Positions 26,828 to 36,265 of a DNA stretch of 64,000 nt are shown here, piece after piece. The first letter of the stretch is position 1; each line of letters begins with the position of its first letter. The translations under genes and the position numbers were made by a program. The DNA comes from Bacteroidales bacterium. GTDB lineage: Bacteria > Bacteroidota > Bacteroidia > Bacteroidales > FEN-979. Location: assembly GCA_028706295.1 (NCBI GenBank), contig JAQWBQ010000010.1, forward strand, positions 19,077 to 83,076, given 5' to 3'. The notes beneath the pieces were generated by a model, which saw only the letters and a list, made by a program, of their open reading frames with translations, was not told the origin of the DNA and did no database searches.

Positions 26828-28177
26828 ATGGCAAAGCAAATCTCCATTCTTATCGTTGACGATGAAGAGACGGTGAGGGATTCGTTGTACAACTGGTTCC
26901 TTGAGGACGGGTATCATGTCGAATGTGCCGAAAATGCCAAACAGGCCCTGGCCATGATGGAATCCGGTCATTTCGACATTGTTCTGGCCGACATCAAGAT
27001 GCCTGGCATGGATGGGCTCGAGATGCTCCGGCGCATCAAATCGTTGAAAAGAGACACCATGGTCATCGTCATGACGGCCTTCGCCACAGTCAACACGGCT
27101 GTGAAGGCGCTCAAAGACGGCGCTTTCGATTATGTTACGAAGCCTTTTGATCCCGACGATCTGTCGCATCTCATCCGGAATGCTTCAAAACAGATCGTGT
27201 TACAGGAGGAGAATGAAACACTGAAAGACCACATCAGTTCGCTGGAACGCGTTGAAGATCTGGTCGGCCGGAGTGAGGCCATGCAGAAGGTATTCAGGGA
27301 GATCGAGAATGTAGCTCCAACCAACTCGTCGGTGATCATCACGGGTGAAAGCGGGACCGGGAAGGAGCTTGTAGCACGGGCAATTCATGCGAATTCTCCA
27401 AGGAAGTTCTATCCCCTCGTCAGCGTTCACTGCGGGGCGTTGAGCGAGAGTCTGCTCGAGAGCGAGTTATTCGGGCATGAAAAAGGCGCCTTCACCGGAG
27501 CCATGTACAACCGTAAGGGACGTTTTGAAATGGCCGACAGCGGAACCATCTTTCTGGATGAAATCGCGACCATTTCGACCAAGATGCAAATCGAATTGTT
27601 GCGGGTAATAGAGACCAAAACTTTTGTCAGAGTCGGTGGAAACAAGGAGATCACCTCTGATTTCCGTGTTGTTTGCGCGACCAACAAGGATCTGAAAACC
27701 CTGGTCGACCAGGGCGCCTTCCGTGAAGATCTCTATTACCGGCTGAATGTCGTGAATATTCATATACCCCCCTTGCGTGAGCGGATTGAGGATATACCCC
27801 TGCTGGCCGACTATTTCATCAATAAATATTGTACAACGATGAACCGGCCCCTGCTTACCATCGACCAGGCAGTCCTCGACAGGCTGGCATTGTACCCGTT
27901 TCCTGGGAACATCAGGGAGCTCGAGAATATGATCGAACGGGCCATTGTTGTTGGTAACGGAAAGAAAATAATGCTCCGCGACCTGCCTTTCGGGAAGGAG
28001 ATCCTCGACAACGACATCGAAAGTCTTGATGAGTTTGAGAAAGCCTTTATCCAACAAATCCTGAATAAATACTCATGGAATATTTCCCGAACTGCAAAAG
28101 CCCTGAAAGTGGACCGGGTCACCCTGTACAATAAGATAAAGAAATACGATTTAAAACCATCGGATCAGCAGATATAA
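26828..28177 (+). CDS. NtrC-family sigma-54-dependent response regulator
   Basis: A 449-residue three-domain regulator. The REC domain is at 1-120 with phosphoacceptor D55 (VLADIKMPG) and conserved K near 106. The AAA+ sigma-54 interaction domain is at about 140-370 with Walker A GESGTGKE (173-180), GAFTGA (220-225) and GTIFLDEI. A C-terminal Fis-type helix-turn-helix at about 410-445 reads SRTAKALKVDRVTLYNKIKKY. All parts needed to activate RpoN promoters are intact. It is encoded 11 bp after the heme-type sensor kinase, so the pair forms a two-component system. Targets are unknown; the sigma-54-like element before 23193 is one candidate. Confidence 0.96.
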   Translation: MAKQISILIVDDEETVRDSLYNWFLEDGYHVECAENAKQALAMMESGHFDIVLADIKMPGMDGLEMLRRIKSLKRDTMVIVMTAFATVNTAVKALKDGAFDYVTKPFDPDDLSHLIRNASKQIVLQEENETLKDHISSLERVEDLVGRSEAMQKVFREIENVAPTNSSVIITGESGTGKELVARAIHANSPRKFYPLVSVHCGALSESLLESELFGHEKGAFTGAMYNRKGRFEMADSGTIFLDEIATISTKMQIELLRVIETKTFVRVGGNKEITSDFRVVCATNKDLKTLVDQGAFREDLYYRLNVVNIHIPPLRERIEDIPLLADYFINKYCTTMNRPLLTIDQAVLDRLALYPFPGNIRELENMIERAIVVGNGKKIMLRDLPFGKEILDNDIESLDEFEKAFIQQILNKYSWNISRTAKALKVDRVTLYNKIKKYDLKPSDQQI

Positions 28178-28232
28178 CGGCAGAAGCAAGATTACTGCCG
28201 GAACCATCCATGTTAATCCAGATCTTCTCTGA

Positions 28233-28775
28233 ATGGATCAGCCAGACCAGAAACATATTACCATACTTTCATTCGGGTATTTCGACAAAGATTTTCTGGA
28301 TAAACTGGCTCATCCTGTCAGGTTTGAGTTGAAAACCGATGTTAGTATCAGGGAGGCCCATTTGGATCTGAGCGAATATTTTGATCCTTCAAGGAGGCAG
28401 TACAATGGCAACCGGTTATTGAAAACAGTCGATGAGATGGCCCCACCCGATTCGCTGAAGACCATCGGGCTTTTTCAGGTCGATCTTTTCATCCCGATCC
28501 TTACTTACATTTTCGGGCAGGCTTACCTGAACGGCCGGTCGGGAATCGTCTCGCTATACCGGTTGCTTAATGAGCGTTACGGGATGGCGCATGATGAGAA
28601 CCTTTTATTCGAAAGGACCATCAAGGAAGTCATCCATGAACTCGGTCACACCTTCGGATTGATCCATTGCCATGATCCTTCCTGTGTGATGCGTTCGGGC
28701 ACCTATGTGGAGGACATTGACCAGAAAGATGCGCATCTTTGCAGCGTATGCCGCGAAAAAGCCGGTCTTAAATAA
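28233..28775 (+). CDS. Archaemetzincin family zinc protease (M54)
   Basis: A 180-residue protein. The archaemetzincin signature is complete: HELGHTFGLIHC with zinc ligands H135, H139 and H145 and catalytic E136, then C146 and C151 and the Met-turn M153 (PSCVMRS), plus C170 and C173 (LCSVC), which make the second structural zinc site. There is no signal peptide, so it is cytoplasmic. The physiological substrate of bacterial archaemetzincins is not established. It follows the NtrC gene by 55 bp in the same direction and may be cotranscribed with the two-component system. Archaemetzincins are mostly archaeal and patchily found in bacteria. Confidence 0.95.
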   Translation: MDQPDQKHITILSFGYFDKDFLDKLAHPVRFELKTDVSIREAHLDLSEYFDPSRRQYNGNRLLKTVDEMAPPDSLKTIGLFQVDLFIPILTYIFGQAYLNGRSGIVSLYRLLNERYGMAHDENLLFERTIKEVIHELGHTFGLIHCHDPSCVMRSGTYVEDIDQKDAHLCSVCREKAGLK

Positions 28776-28858
28776 ATCCGGGGCCGATCTTCCCAAAAAT
28801 ATGTCACCCTTGTAACCTTTCAGTATTTTTACAGTCCTTTTAACTAAACGATCCAAAC

Positions 28859-31800
28859 ATGAGACACGTACTACTTACCCTTACGCTGCTGTTCGTGGCG
28901 GCACTGCAATCAATTGCCCAGGAAAACCCTCTCTGGCTGCGATATCCATCCATTTCGCCTGATGGAAAGACCATTCTCTTTTGTTATAAAGGCGATATCT
29001 GGTCGGTCCCCTCATCCGGGGGAACGGCTAATCCCATAACGCTGACCGATTCGTACGAGTACCTGCCGGTTTGGAGCCACGACGGGAAATCAATTGCCTT
29101 CGCATCGGACCGTACCGGTAATTTCGATGTATTCGTAATGCCGGCCCGGGGTGGCGAGGCAAAGCGGCTCACTTTTAATTCGAACCGGGAGCTACCCTGG
29201 AATTTCACTGCCGACAACAAGGAGGTAATCTTTTCGGCCTACCGGCAGGATGTGGTCACCAATGCCCAATTTCCGATGTCGCTGATGAGTGAACTATACA
29301 CGGCGCCGGTTGGCGGAGGTAAAATATCGCAATTACTTCCGAGCCCGGCGCTGAATGTCTCCCCCACTTCAACCGGCGACAAAATCCTTTACGAGGACAT
29401 TAAAGGTTATGAAGATGAGTGGCGTAAGCATCACACCTCTGCCATTGCCCGCGACATCTGGATGTATGACTTCAACACACAAAAACATACCAAACTCACC
29501 GGTTTCAGTGGTGAGGACCGTGATCCGGTGTTTGATTCAAACGATCGTGATTTTTATTACCTGAGCGAACGGAACGGGTCATTCAATGTTTTCAAAAGCT
29601 CTTTGGATGATCCCTCCAAGTCGACGGCTTTAACCCGGTTTGAAAAGCATCCCGTCAGGTTCCTGAGCCGGAGCAACAACAACTTACTCTGCTTCGGTTA
29701 TGATGGCGAAATCTACACCATGGTTCCGGGCGGGACGCCGAAAAAAATCCAGATATCGGTCTTTGCTGACGGCCGTTCCGGGCAGGATCGCATTGTTCCG
29801 GTCAATGAAGGGTTCACCGAAGCACGCTTATCTTCCAATGGAAAAGAATATGCCTATGTTTTCAGGGGTGAAATTTTCGTGAGCAGCGTGGATGGCGGAT
29901 TCACCAAGCGGATCACCAATACACCTTACCAGGAGCGCAGTGTGAGTTTCAGTCCCGACGGCCGTTCGCTGCTTTATGCTGCCGAGGTGAACAACAGCTG
30001 GAATGTTTACACCGTCTCCATCATCCGGAAGGAGGAGCCCTATTTTTATGCCAGTACGGTGTTGAAAACCGAACCCGTAATCGCCACCGAAGCCGAGGAG
30101 TTCCAGCCGGAGTATGCGCCCGACGGGAAGGAAGTAGCCTATCTTGAGAACAGGGTGGTGCTAAAGGTCATCAACCTGGAGAGCCGGAAGACCCGTACGA
30201 TAATGCCCGCCCAGGTTAACTACTCCTATTCCGATGGTGATCAATATTATCAATGGTCGCCCGACGGAAAATGGTTCCTGGTGAACTTCGCCTTTCCTGA
30301 CCGCATTTTTAGTCCCGAAGTAGGTCTTGTCTCATCGGATGGTACCGGTCAGATCATTAATCTCACCCTGAGCGGGTACGACGATTTTGGAGGGAAATGG
30401 TCATCCGATGCGAAATCGATGATCTGGGGCTGCAACCGGAACGGCGATCACGCCCAGGGCGGTTATATTCCGACGGCTGATGTATATGAAATGTTTTTCA
30501 GCAAAGAGGCTTACGACCGGTTCATGCTTACCAAGGAGGAACTTGCGCTTGTGAAAGATCAGGAAGAACAGGCCAAGAAAGAGAAAGAGAAGGAGGAAAA
30601 GAAGGGAAAACCAGAGAAGGAGGGAAAGAAGGGAGATAAAGCGGAGGAGACTACCGGTGAAAAGGGAGGGTCGGTCACGGATAAAAAGGATTCGCTGAAG
30701 GTTAAAATTGAATGGGAAAACCTGACCGATCGCAAGGTCAAGCTTACCACGCATACTTCGAAGGTGCGGGATTGGCTGCTTTCGAAAGATGGTGAAAAGC
30801 TTTTTTACCTTACCAGTTTTGAAAAGGACAATGATCTGTGGGTTACAGAGTTGCGGACAAAAGAGACAAAAATGCTGGCCAAACTGGGGGTAAAAAGTCC
30901 CTCGATGGAGCTGTCGTCGGATGGCAAATTCATCCTGGTACTTGCCGATGGCAAACCCATGAAAGTAGAGGTTGAAGGTGGTAAGTCGGAGCCCCTGAAG
31001 ACCTCGGGTGAGATGATGTTAAAACCGGCCGGGGAGCGGGATTACATATTCGACCATGCCTGGAGGCAGTTCAAGGAAAAATTCTATGTGGAAGATCTGC
31101 ACGGCGTTGATTGGGATTTTTATAAGCAGGCTTATAAAAAATTCCTTCCCTTCATCAATAACAATTATGATTTTGCCGAGATGCTCAGCGAAATGCTGGG
31201 TGAGATGAATGCTTCGCATACCGGCTGCGGTTACCGGGCCGGGAGAGCCAATGCTGATCAGACTGCTGACCTGGGTTTGTTTTTCGACTATGAATTCAAA
31301 GGGTCCGGGCTGAAGATTGCGGGCATTGTTGAGGGAGGACCGCTTGACAAGGCTTCCTCACGTGTAAATACGGGTTGTATTCTCGAAAAGATCGATGGGG
31401 AGGCAATATCTGACACCATTGATTTTTATTCCTTGCTGAACCGGAAAACCGGAAAGATCACCTTGCTTACCATTTCCAATCCCGTCACCGGGGAGCTTTG
31501 GGATGAAAGTGTGAAGCCTGTTTCAGGAGGATCTGCCAGTGAATTGCTTTACCGCCGGTGGGTGAAGAACCGCCGGAATGAGGTGGAACGGTTGTCGGGC
31601 GGAACCATCGGGTACATTCATGTAAGGTCGATGGACGATGCGAGCATGCGAACCGTTTTCGAAGAGGCGTTGGGGCGGAACTTTGAAAAGAAGGCCCTGA
31701 TCATCGACACACGGTTCAACGGCGGCGGCAACATCCACGAACAGCTATCCGATTTCCTGAGCGGGAAAAAGTACATCGATATTGTTCCGCACGGGCAATA

Positions 31801-32146
31801 TATTGGCTCGGAACCTTTAGACAAGTGGATCAAGCCTTCCATCGTGCTGATCGGCGAATGCAATTATTCTGACGCACACCTTTTCCCCGTTGCCTATAAG
31901 CTCAAAAACACCGGAAAAACGCTTGGAATGCCGGTTCCCGGAACAGGAACTTTTGTCTGGTGGGAATCCCAGATCGATCCGACGCTTGTCTTCGGCATTC
32001 CGATGGGGGGCTGGCGGACACCTGACGGAAAATTCTGTGAGAACAACCAGATGGAGCCCGACATCCGGGTTGCCAACGATCCCGGTATTATGGCCTCAGG
32101 CAGGGATCAACAGATCGAGGAGGCGGTAAAGGAGTTGATGAAGTGA
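28859..32146 (+). CDS. Tricorn-type S41 serine protease, exported
   Basis: A 1095-residue protein with a signal peptide (about 1-21, ending SIAQ). The N-terminal two thirds contain two WD40/TolB-like beta-propellers (repeats such as SISPDGKTILFCYKGDIWSV and PVWSHDGKSIAFASD). A charged low-complexity linker lies at about 567-605 (KKEKEKEEKKGKPEKEGKKG). The tricorn core domain follows with putative catalytic H787 (LGEMNASHTG), a PDZ domain at about 805-885, and the S41 domain with nucleophile S1004 and D1005 in CNYSDAHLF. The layout and length match tricorn proteases of Bacteroidota. Likely role: periplasmic peptide degradation. The terminator at 32163-32191 ends the transcript. Confidence 0.94.
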   Translation: MRHVLLTLTLLFVAALQSIAQENPLWLRYPSISPDGKTILFCYKGDIWSVPSSGGTANPITLTDSYEYLPVWSHDGKSIAFASDRTGNFDVFVMPARGGEAKRLTFNSNRELPWNFTADNKEVIFSAYRQDVVTNAQFPMSLMSELYTAPVGGGKISQLLPSPALNVSPTSTGDKILYEDIKGYEDEWRKHHTSAIARDIWMYDFNTQKHTKLTGFSGEDRDPVFDSNDRDFYYLSERNGSFNVFKSSLDDPSKSTALTRFEKHPVRFLSRSNNNLLCFGYDGEIYTMVPGGTPKKIQISVFADGRSGQDRIVPVNEGFTEARLSSNGKEYAYVFRGEIFVSSVDGGFTKRITNTPYQERSVSFSPDGRSLLYAAEVNNSWNVYTVSIIRKEEPYFYASTVLKTEPVIATEAEEFQPEYAPDGKEVAYLENRVVLKVINLESRKTRTIMPAQVNYSYSDGDQYYQWSPDGKWFLVNFAFPDRIFSPEVGLVSSDGTGQIINLTLSGYDDFGGKWSSDAKSMIWGCNRNGDHAQGGYIPTADVYEMFFSKEAYDRFMLTKEELALVKDQEEQAKKEKEKEEKKGKPEKEGKKGDKAEETTGEKGGSVTDKKDSLKVKIEWENLTDRKVKLTTHTSKVRDWLLSKDGEKLFYLTSFEKDNDLWVTELRTKETKMLAKLGVKSPSMELSSDGKFILVLADGKPMKVEVEGGKSEPLKTSGEMMLKPAGERDYIFDHAWRQFKEKFYVEDLHGVDWDFYKQAYKKFLPFINNNYDFAEMLSEMLGEMNASHTGCGYRAGRANADQTADLGLFFDYEFKGSGLKIAGIVEGGPLDKASSRVNTGCILEKIDGEAISDTIDFYSLLNRKTGKITLLTISNPVTGELWDESVKPVSGGSASELLYRRWVKNRRNEVERLSGGTIGYIHVRSMDDASMRTVFEEALGRNFEKKALIIDTRFNGGGNIHEQLSDFLSGKKYIDIVPHGQYIGSEPLDKWIKPSIVLIGECNYSDAHLFPVAYKLKNTGKTLGMPVPGTGTFVWWESQIDPTLVFGIPMGGWRTPDGKFCENNQMEPDIRVANDPGIMASGRDQQIEEAVKELMK

Positions 32147-32162
32147 TCGATCAAAGCAACGT

Positions 32163-32191
32163 AAATTCCCGAACAGGATAAGGAATTTTTT
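32163..32191 (+). terminator. Probable terminator after the tricorn-type gene
   Basis: aaattcc (32163-32169) pairs with ggaattt (32182-32188) across a 12-base loop and runs into a six-T tract (32186-32191) on the plus strand. Confidence 0.5.
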
Positions 32192-32240
32192 CGAAAGATT
32201 CGGATCAGGTAGTTTGGTTTAATCCTGTAAGCTGACCCTT

Positions 32241-32882
32241 TTATTTGGCACCGGGGATCAGCTTGGCCGAAATGATGTAATCCAGTTCCGGGAAGTGTTT
32301 TCGAACAAAGGCGTTGCCCTGCTGCATGATCGAATCCTGGTGGTTGGCCGGCTCGAAACCATAGGCTCCATAGAAGGAATCGACCACTTCAAATCCCTCA
32401 ACAATCCGGGCTACCGGCGGAAATCCTTTCAGTCCGTTGTAGGTAACTGTATCGAGTTTGAAGTTGTCTTTTTTATTAATGAACAATTGACTGGTGCGTG
32501 AATTGGCTCCGTCGCGGGCATACGAAAGGGTTCCCTTCAGGTTGTGCTCAATGACCGGTTCATCCGGGATGGGACGCTTATCCCAAAACCTGTTAACCTC
32601 CGGGAGATCGGAGATGCCGAACTGAACCACATAGGCGGACTGGACCCTGAAAAGGCTGTTGTTGTCGTAGAAACCTGATTGAATTAGCTGATAAAGCCGG
32701 TCGACCCCTTCGGGCGACCAGGAGCGGAATGCTTCGATGGTAAAGGAACCTTTGGTGGTGGTGAACTTTGCCAAAAAGGTTGAAGGCGCTTTGACCTTCA
32801 GGATGGCGCTGTCGGGCACTTTCTGTGCTGTGAGCGCAACCGGGATGAGGAACATCATCCACAGATACAGTGTACGTTTCAT
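32241..32882 (-). CDS. Exported cyclophilin-type peptidyl-prolyl isomerase
   Basis: A 213-residue protein. The start at 32882 is preferred because MKRTLYLWMMFLIPVALTAQ is a clear signal peptide; an upstream in-frame start adds 20 non-signal residues. The cyclophilin fold is recognisable: TTKGSFTIEAF, LFRVQSAYVVQFGISD (R79 at the catalytic Arg position, Q87), GTLSYAR and SQLFINKKDN. It is somewhat divergent (FGISD in place of QGGD) but the active-site Arg is kept. Expected role: proline isomerisation of exported proteins in the periplasm. It lies 75 bp after the C10 protease gene in the same direction and could share its transcript. Confidence 0.92.
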   Translation of the reverse strand: MKRTLYLWMMFLIPVALTAQKVPDSAILKVKAPSTFLAKFTTTKGSFTIEAFRSWSPEGVDRLYQLIQSGFYDNNSLFRVQSAYVVQFGISDLPEVNRFWDKRPIPDEPVIEHNLKGTLSYARDGANSRTSQLFINKKDNFKLDTVTYNGLKGFPPVARIVEGFEVVDSFYGAYGFEPANHQDSIMQQGNAFVRKHFPELDYIISAKLIPGAK

Positions 32883-32957
32883 AAAGGTTGACTGGTCAGG
32901 ATTTCTTCCCTGACAAATATAGAACATCGGAAGATGCGGCAATACAGGTCTGACAGA

Positions 32958-34391
32958 TCAATTCCTTATGAGTTTACCCGACATGATATTCCCGGATTCC
33001 TTCACGATCCGATAAAGGTACATTCCGGGTGTCAGGTCATTGGTGGTCACTGTTTGCCAACCTCCGGTCACAACTTGCCGGAGTACTTCCTTTCCGGAAC
33101 TGTTGTAGAGGATAAGGGTTGCTGGTCCGGTGAGTCCGGGCAGGGTCAGTTGATCCGAGAACGGATTCGGGAATGGTCTGATCGTCCGGGCGGGTTCTCT
33201 GTTGACTGTTATTCCTGTATAAAGTGATGATTTGATATCGATCACGGCGCTTTCGATGATGGTCAGGTTATATGGAATACTCTCAGGCGGGAGGGTATAC
33301 CATCCGTTTGCCGATCCTCCCCATCCGAAATTGAAATGATAGAATTCATCGGTGTTATAGCCATCAACCACTACGTTGTGGCCTCCTGACCCGGTTGATA
33401 CCAGCAATCCGAGTTGGACGGGCAGGGCAAGTTTTACATTTTCGGCAATGAGGGTATTCAGGGTAGTATCGTCGGGATAGACAATCCGTGATTCTTCAAA
33501 TCCGAACCGTTGCCAAGCCATCAGGGCCTGTTCGAGTCCGAAAGTTCCCGAGACCGAGGCGGTATAAACCTGGTGGGCCGCGACTCCACAGGCAAAACAG
33601 AGTGCCGCTTTCATGGATTTTGTAAGAGCCCCCCCGAACGCGTAAGTCGATTCGAGGGTGTCGAGGTGCAGGTTCAGGGTATCGAAGCAGGGGAATCCCC
33701 GGGACAGGTAATCGTTGTCGATCCAATATTGGTTACCCGATCCATAGTTGTGGTAATAATCATCACTGTCGGAAAACCGGGTCTGGTTGATCTCTTTGTG
33801 GTGGTTGATAATCTGTGCCATCGCAATGGCAGGGCATCCGGCCACGCTGCGTGAACCGGCATTCAGATCGAGCGGGCACATATTGTTGTACGGGGCGTTC
33901 TGGGTCCAGTTGGTTTCGAGCCATCCGCCGGTGGTTGTTGTACCTTCGGGAGGCCATTGTTCAAAGCCGGGCGATTTCAGCCCACCTGCCAGAAATGCCT
34001 GCCATTTCCCAGCGATGATGGCCCTTTCATCTGCAGATTGCCTCCACGATTGATCCAGGCGGACCTGTAAATCACGGGTTATGATCTGTTTGATCCGGCC
34101 CGCTTCCTCCAGGGGCAGATCAAACCGGTCGAGTGCCGACCAGGCATAGACTGGGGCAATCCGATCGGAATTTGCGATGATGACAAATCCGGTCGGTTCG
34201 AAGTGGAAGAGTGTAGCCAGTGCGGTGCCTGTTGCATCGGTCAGCTTTTCCTGCCGGATCAGGCGGTAATCGGGATGTTCTTTTGTGATAAAAGCAGTAG
34301 CTGCTCCAGGTAACAAGGATTCATGCAACGATTGGCTGCCGGCGGGGAATCCGCATCGGAGCAGGAACAAAAAAAGGAATATTTTTCGCAT
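32958..34391 (-). CDS. C10 family (streptopain-like) cysteine protease with T9SS tail
   Basis: A 477-residue protein. The start at 34391 is chosen for the signal peptide MRKIFLFLFLLRCGFPAGSQ; the open frame extends 47 codons upstream without signal features. A Spi-like propeptide occupies about 21-150 (YRLIRQEKLTDATGTALAT, FVIIANSDRIAPVYAWS). The papain-fold catalytic domain has nucleophile C186 in SVAGCPAIAMAQIINHH, catalytic H338 (GGHNVVVDGY) and the FNFGWGG motif (W356). A type A sorting domain is at about 400-477 (PFPNPFSDQLTLPG ... GMYLYRIV ... MSGKLIRN). It should be secreted as a zymogen and anchored at or released from the surface; relatives such as SpeB and interpain cleave host or environmental proteins. 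Confidence 0.95.
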   Translation of the reverse strand: MRKIFLFLFLLRCGFPAGSQSLHESLLPGAATAFITKEHPDYRLIRQEKLTDATGTALATLFHFEPTGFVIIANSDRIAPVYAWSALDRFDLPLEEAGRIKQIITRDLQVRLDQSWRQSADERAIIAGKWQAFLAGGLKSPGFEQWPPEGTTTTGGWLETNWTQNAPYNNMCPLDLNAGSRSVAGCPAIAMAQIINHHKEINQTRFSDSDDYYHNYGSGNQYWIDNDYLSRGFPCFDTLNLHLDTLESTYAFGGALTKSMKAALCFACGVAAHQVYTASVSGTFGLEQALMAWQRFGFEESRIVYPDDTTLNTLIAENVKLALPVQLGLLVSTGSGGHNVVVDGYNTDEFYHFNFGWGGSANGWYTLPPESIPYNLTIIESAVIDIKSSLYTGITVNREPARTIRPFPNPFSDQLTLPGLTGPATLILYNSSGKEVLRQVVTGGWQTVTTNDLTPGMYLYRIVKESGNIMSGKLIRN

Positions 34392-34687
34392 GGTATGTGA
34401 ATATGTTGGTTTGTAACCGGTTACTCTTATTCCCCTGCCCGAAACCCGGAACTTCCGGAAGGGTATGCAACCGTACTGTAAAGATGAAAACAAATTAAAT
34501 ATGATGTATATTTTTTCGATTATCTGAAACAATAAACCGATGAAAGTCCTGAATTTTCAGATGTAACAGATCTCAGGTATCTGCTTCATGGCGACTTTTA
34601 TACAGCCGGCACAGTTGGAGGAATGTTTGCAGGCAGGTTTCAGGTCGTGTCACAATCCTCCGAAATCAGGCTATCATAAAAAGATCC

Positions 34688-36265
34688 CTATAAATCCCGG
34701 CCCGGGGTCATTGATTCGACCACCCTTAGCAGTTGGTCTTTGCTATATGGTTTTGCAAGATAATGTGAGCACCCGTGTGCAAGGAGTCTGGAGCGGTCTC
34801 CGTATTGGGTATAACCGGTAATGGCAAGTACCGGGATCGATTCATAGCCCGGGATCCGGCGGATGAGTTTCACGGCCTCAATTCCGCTCATTGCCAATCC
34901 CAGGTTGATATCCATCATGATCATATCGAAACGGGTTGATTCACACAGCGACAGGGCTTCCTGGCCGGAGGAAGCAATGGTAACCTGGTACCTGGCACGG
35001 AGGAAAAGCCGGACCAGTTCGGCATTGGTCTCGTTGTCCTCAACCACAAGAACATGCAGCATCGGTTGATTTTTTTCCGTAACCGGGATCTCTTTTTTCC
35101 CCGTGGGGGTAGCGGATCTGACCTCCGGGACGGGGATCCTGGTATGAACCGGAAATTCCAGTGAAAACGAAGAGCCTTTGTCCGGTGTACTTTCAACATA
35201 AACATTCCCGCCAATCAGTTGCATGATTTTTCGTGCGATGGTCAATCCGAGTCCGATCCCTTCATAATGTCTTGAAAATCCCTCGCTTACCTGCTTAAAT
35301 GCATCAAAGATAACGGTCAGATCAGTACTGTTGATCCCGATCCCGGTATCCGACACGGTAATTCTCAGCAAATCTGAGCCATTGACTTTTTTGACAACTG
35401 AAGTGATGGTGATGCCACCCTGATGGGTATATTTAATCGCATTGTCGAGAATGGCTGAGAAGGCACGGGCTATGAGTTCTTCATCTGACTCCACGATCAC
35501 GCCGGGTTCATCGGACGGGATCCGGCAATACAGTTTTTTATAGGTCAGGAATTCCTGATGTTTCATGACCACTTGTGAGATCATCTGGTTCAGTTGAAAC
35601 TCTTTTAAGGTGGGTTTAATTCCTGATTCCAGTTGGGAAAGCCACACGATCGAGTCGAGGGTTTTCATGAGCCTCATTCCGCTTTTGTGTATCCGGAGGG
35701 CGCTTTGCCGGATGTCGGGGTCATCGGTTGAGTTTTGGATGACCTGGGCGAAGCCCAGGATTCCGGTGAGCGGTGTGCGGAATTCATGGCTCATGTTGGA
35801 GAGCAGACTTGTTTTCAGATGGTCGGATTGTTCGGCTTTTTCCTTGGCCTGCTTTAGTTCCTCGAGCGTTTGCCTCCGGTGCAGGCGTATCGCGGCTTCC
35901 CGGAGTTCCCGGGTCACGGCCGGACCGATTCGCACAATATGATCCTTCATGATGTAATCGTGCGCGCCCGATTTCATCATGCTCACTGCCACCTCCTCCC
36001 CGATGGTGCCGGAGACCAGGATAAAGGGAATGTCGAGACCGGAGGATTTATAAATTTCAAGGGCATGTTCACCGCTGAATTTAGGCAATCTAAAATCGCA
36101 AATGATCAGGTCGTATTCCCGTGTTTTTAAGAATTCCGACATTTCAGCAGCAGTTTCCACCCGGTCGGATTGGATATCGAACCCCTCTTTCTCAAGATGG
36201 TGTAACAGCAGGATGGCGTCATCGTCATGATCTTCGATGAGCAGCAGGCGTAGCTTTTCCTTCAT
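34688..36265 (-). CDS. Soluble hybrid kinase, REC-HisKA-HATPase-REC
   Basis: A 525-residue cytoplasmic signalling protein. N-terminal REC with D57 (IICDFRLPKFSG), coiled linker, HisKA with H160 (SNMSHEFRTPLTG), HATPase with SDTGIGI and GIGLGLTIARKI, then a C-terminal REC with D452 (MMDINLG). There are no membrane segments, so it receives phosphate or protein input from other components. Its ATG overlaps the stop of the upstream single-domain regulator (36262-36708) by 4 bp, so the two are translationally coupled and, with the membrane kinase at 36748, probably form one phosphorelay. No DNA-binding output domain is present in the operon. Confidence 0.94.
   Translation of the reverse strand: MKEKLRLLLIEDHDDDAILLLHHLEKEGFDIQSDRVETAAEMSEFLKTREYDLIICDFRLPKFSGEHALEIYKSSGLDIPFILVSGTIGEEVAVSMMKSGAHDYIMKDHIVRIGPAVTRELREAAIRLHRRQTLEELKQAKEKAEQSDHLKTSLLSNMSHEFRTPLTGILGFAQVIQNSTDDPDIRQSALRIHKSGMRLMKTLDSIVWLSQLESGIKPTLKEFQLNQMISQVVMKHQEFLTYKKLYCRIPSDEPGVIVESDEELIARAFSAILDNAIKYTHQGGITITSVVKKVNGSDLLRITVSDTGIGINSTDLTVIFDAFKQVSEGFSRHYEGIGLGLTIARKIMQLIGGNVYVESTPDKGSSFSLEFPVHTRIPVPEVRSATPTGKKEIPVTEKNQPMLHVLVVEDNETNAELVRLFLRARYQVTIASSGQEALSLCESTRFDMIMMDINLGLAMSGIEAVKLIRRIPGYESIPVLAITGYTQYGDRSRLLAHGCSHYLAKPYSKDQLLRVVESMTPGRDL

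Noticed and set aside
34392..34687. Possible small gene between the C10 protease and the hybrid kinase
   Set aside because: 296 bp with no frame showing a signal peptide or domain; more likely promoter and leader of the protease gene.
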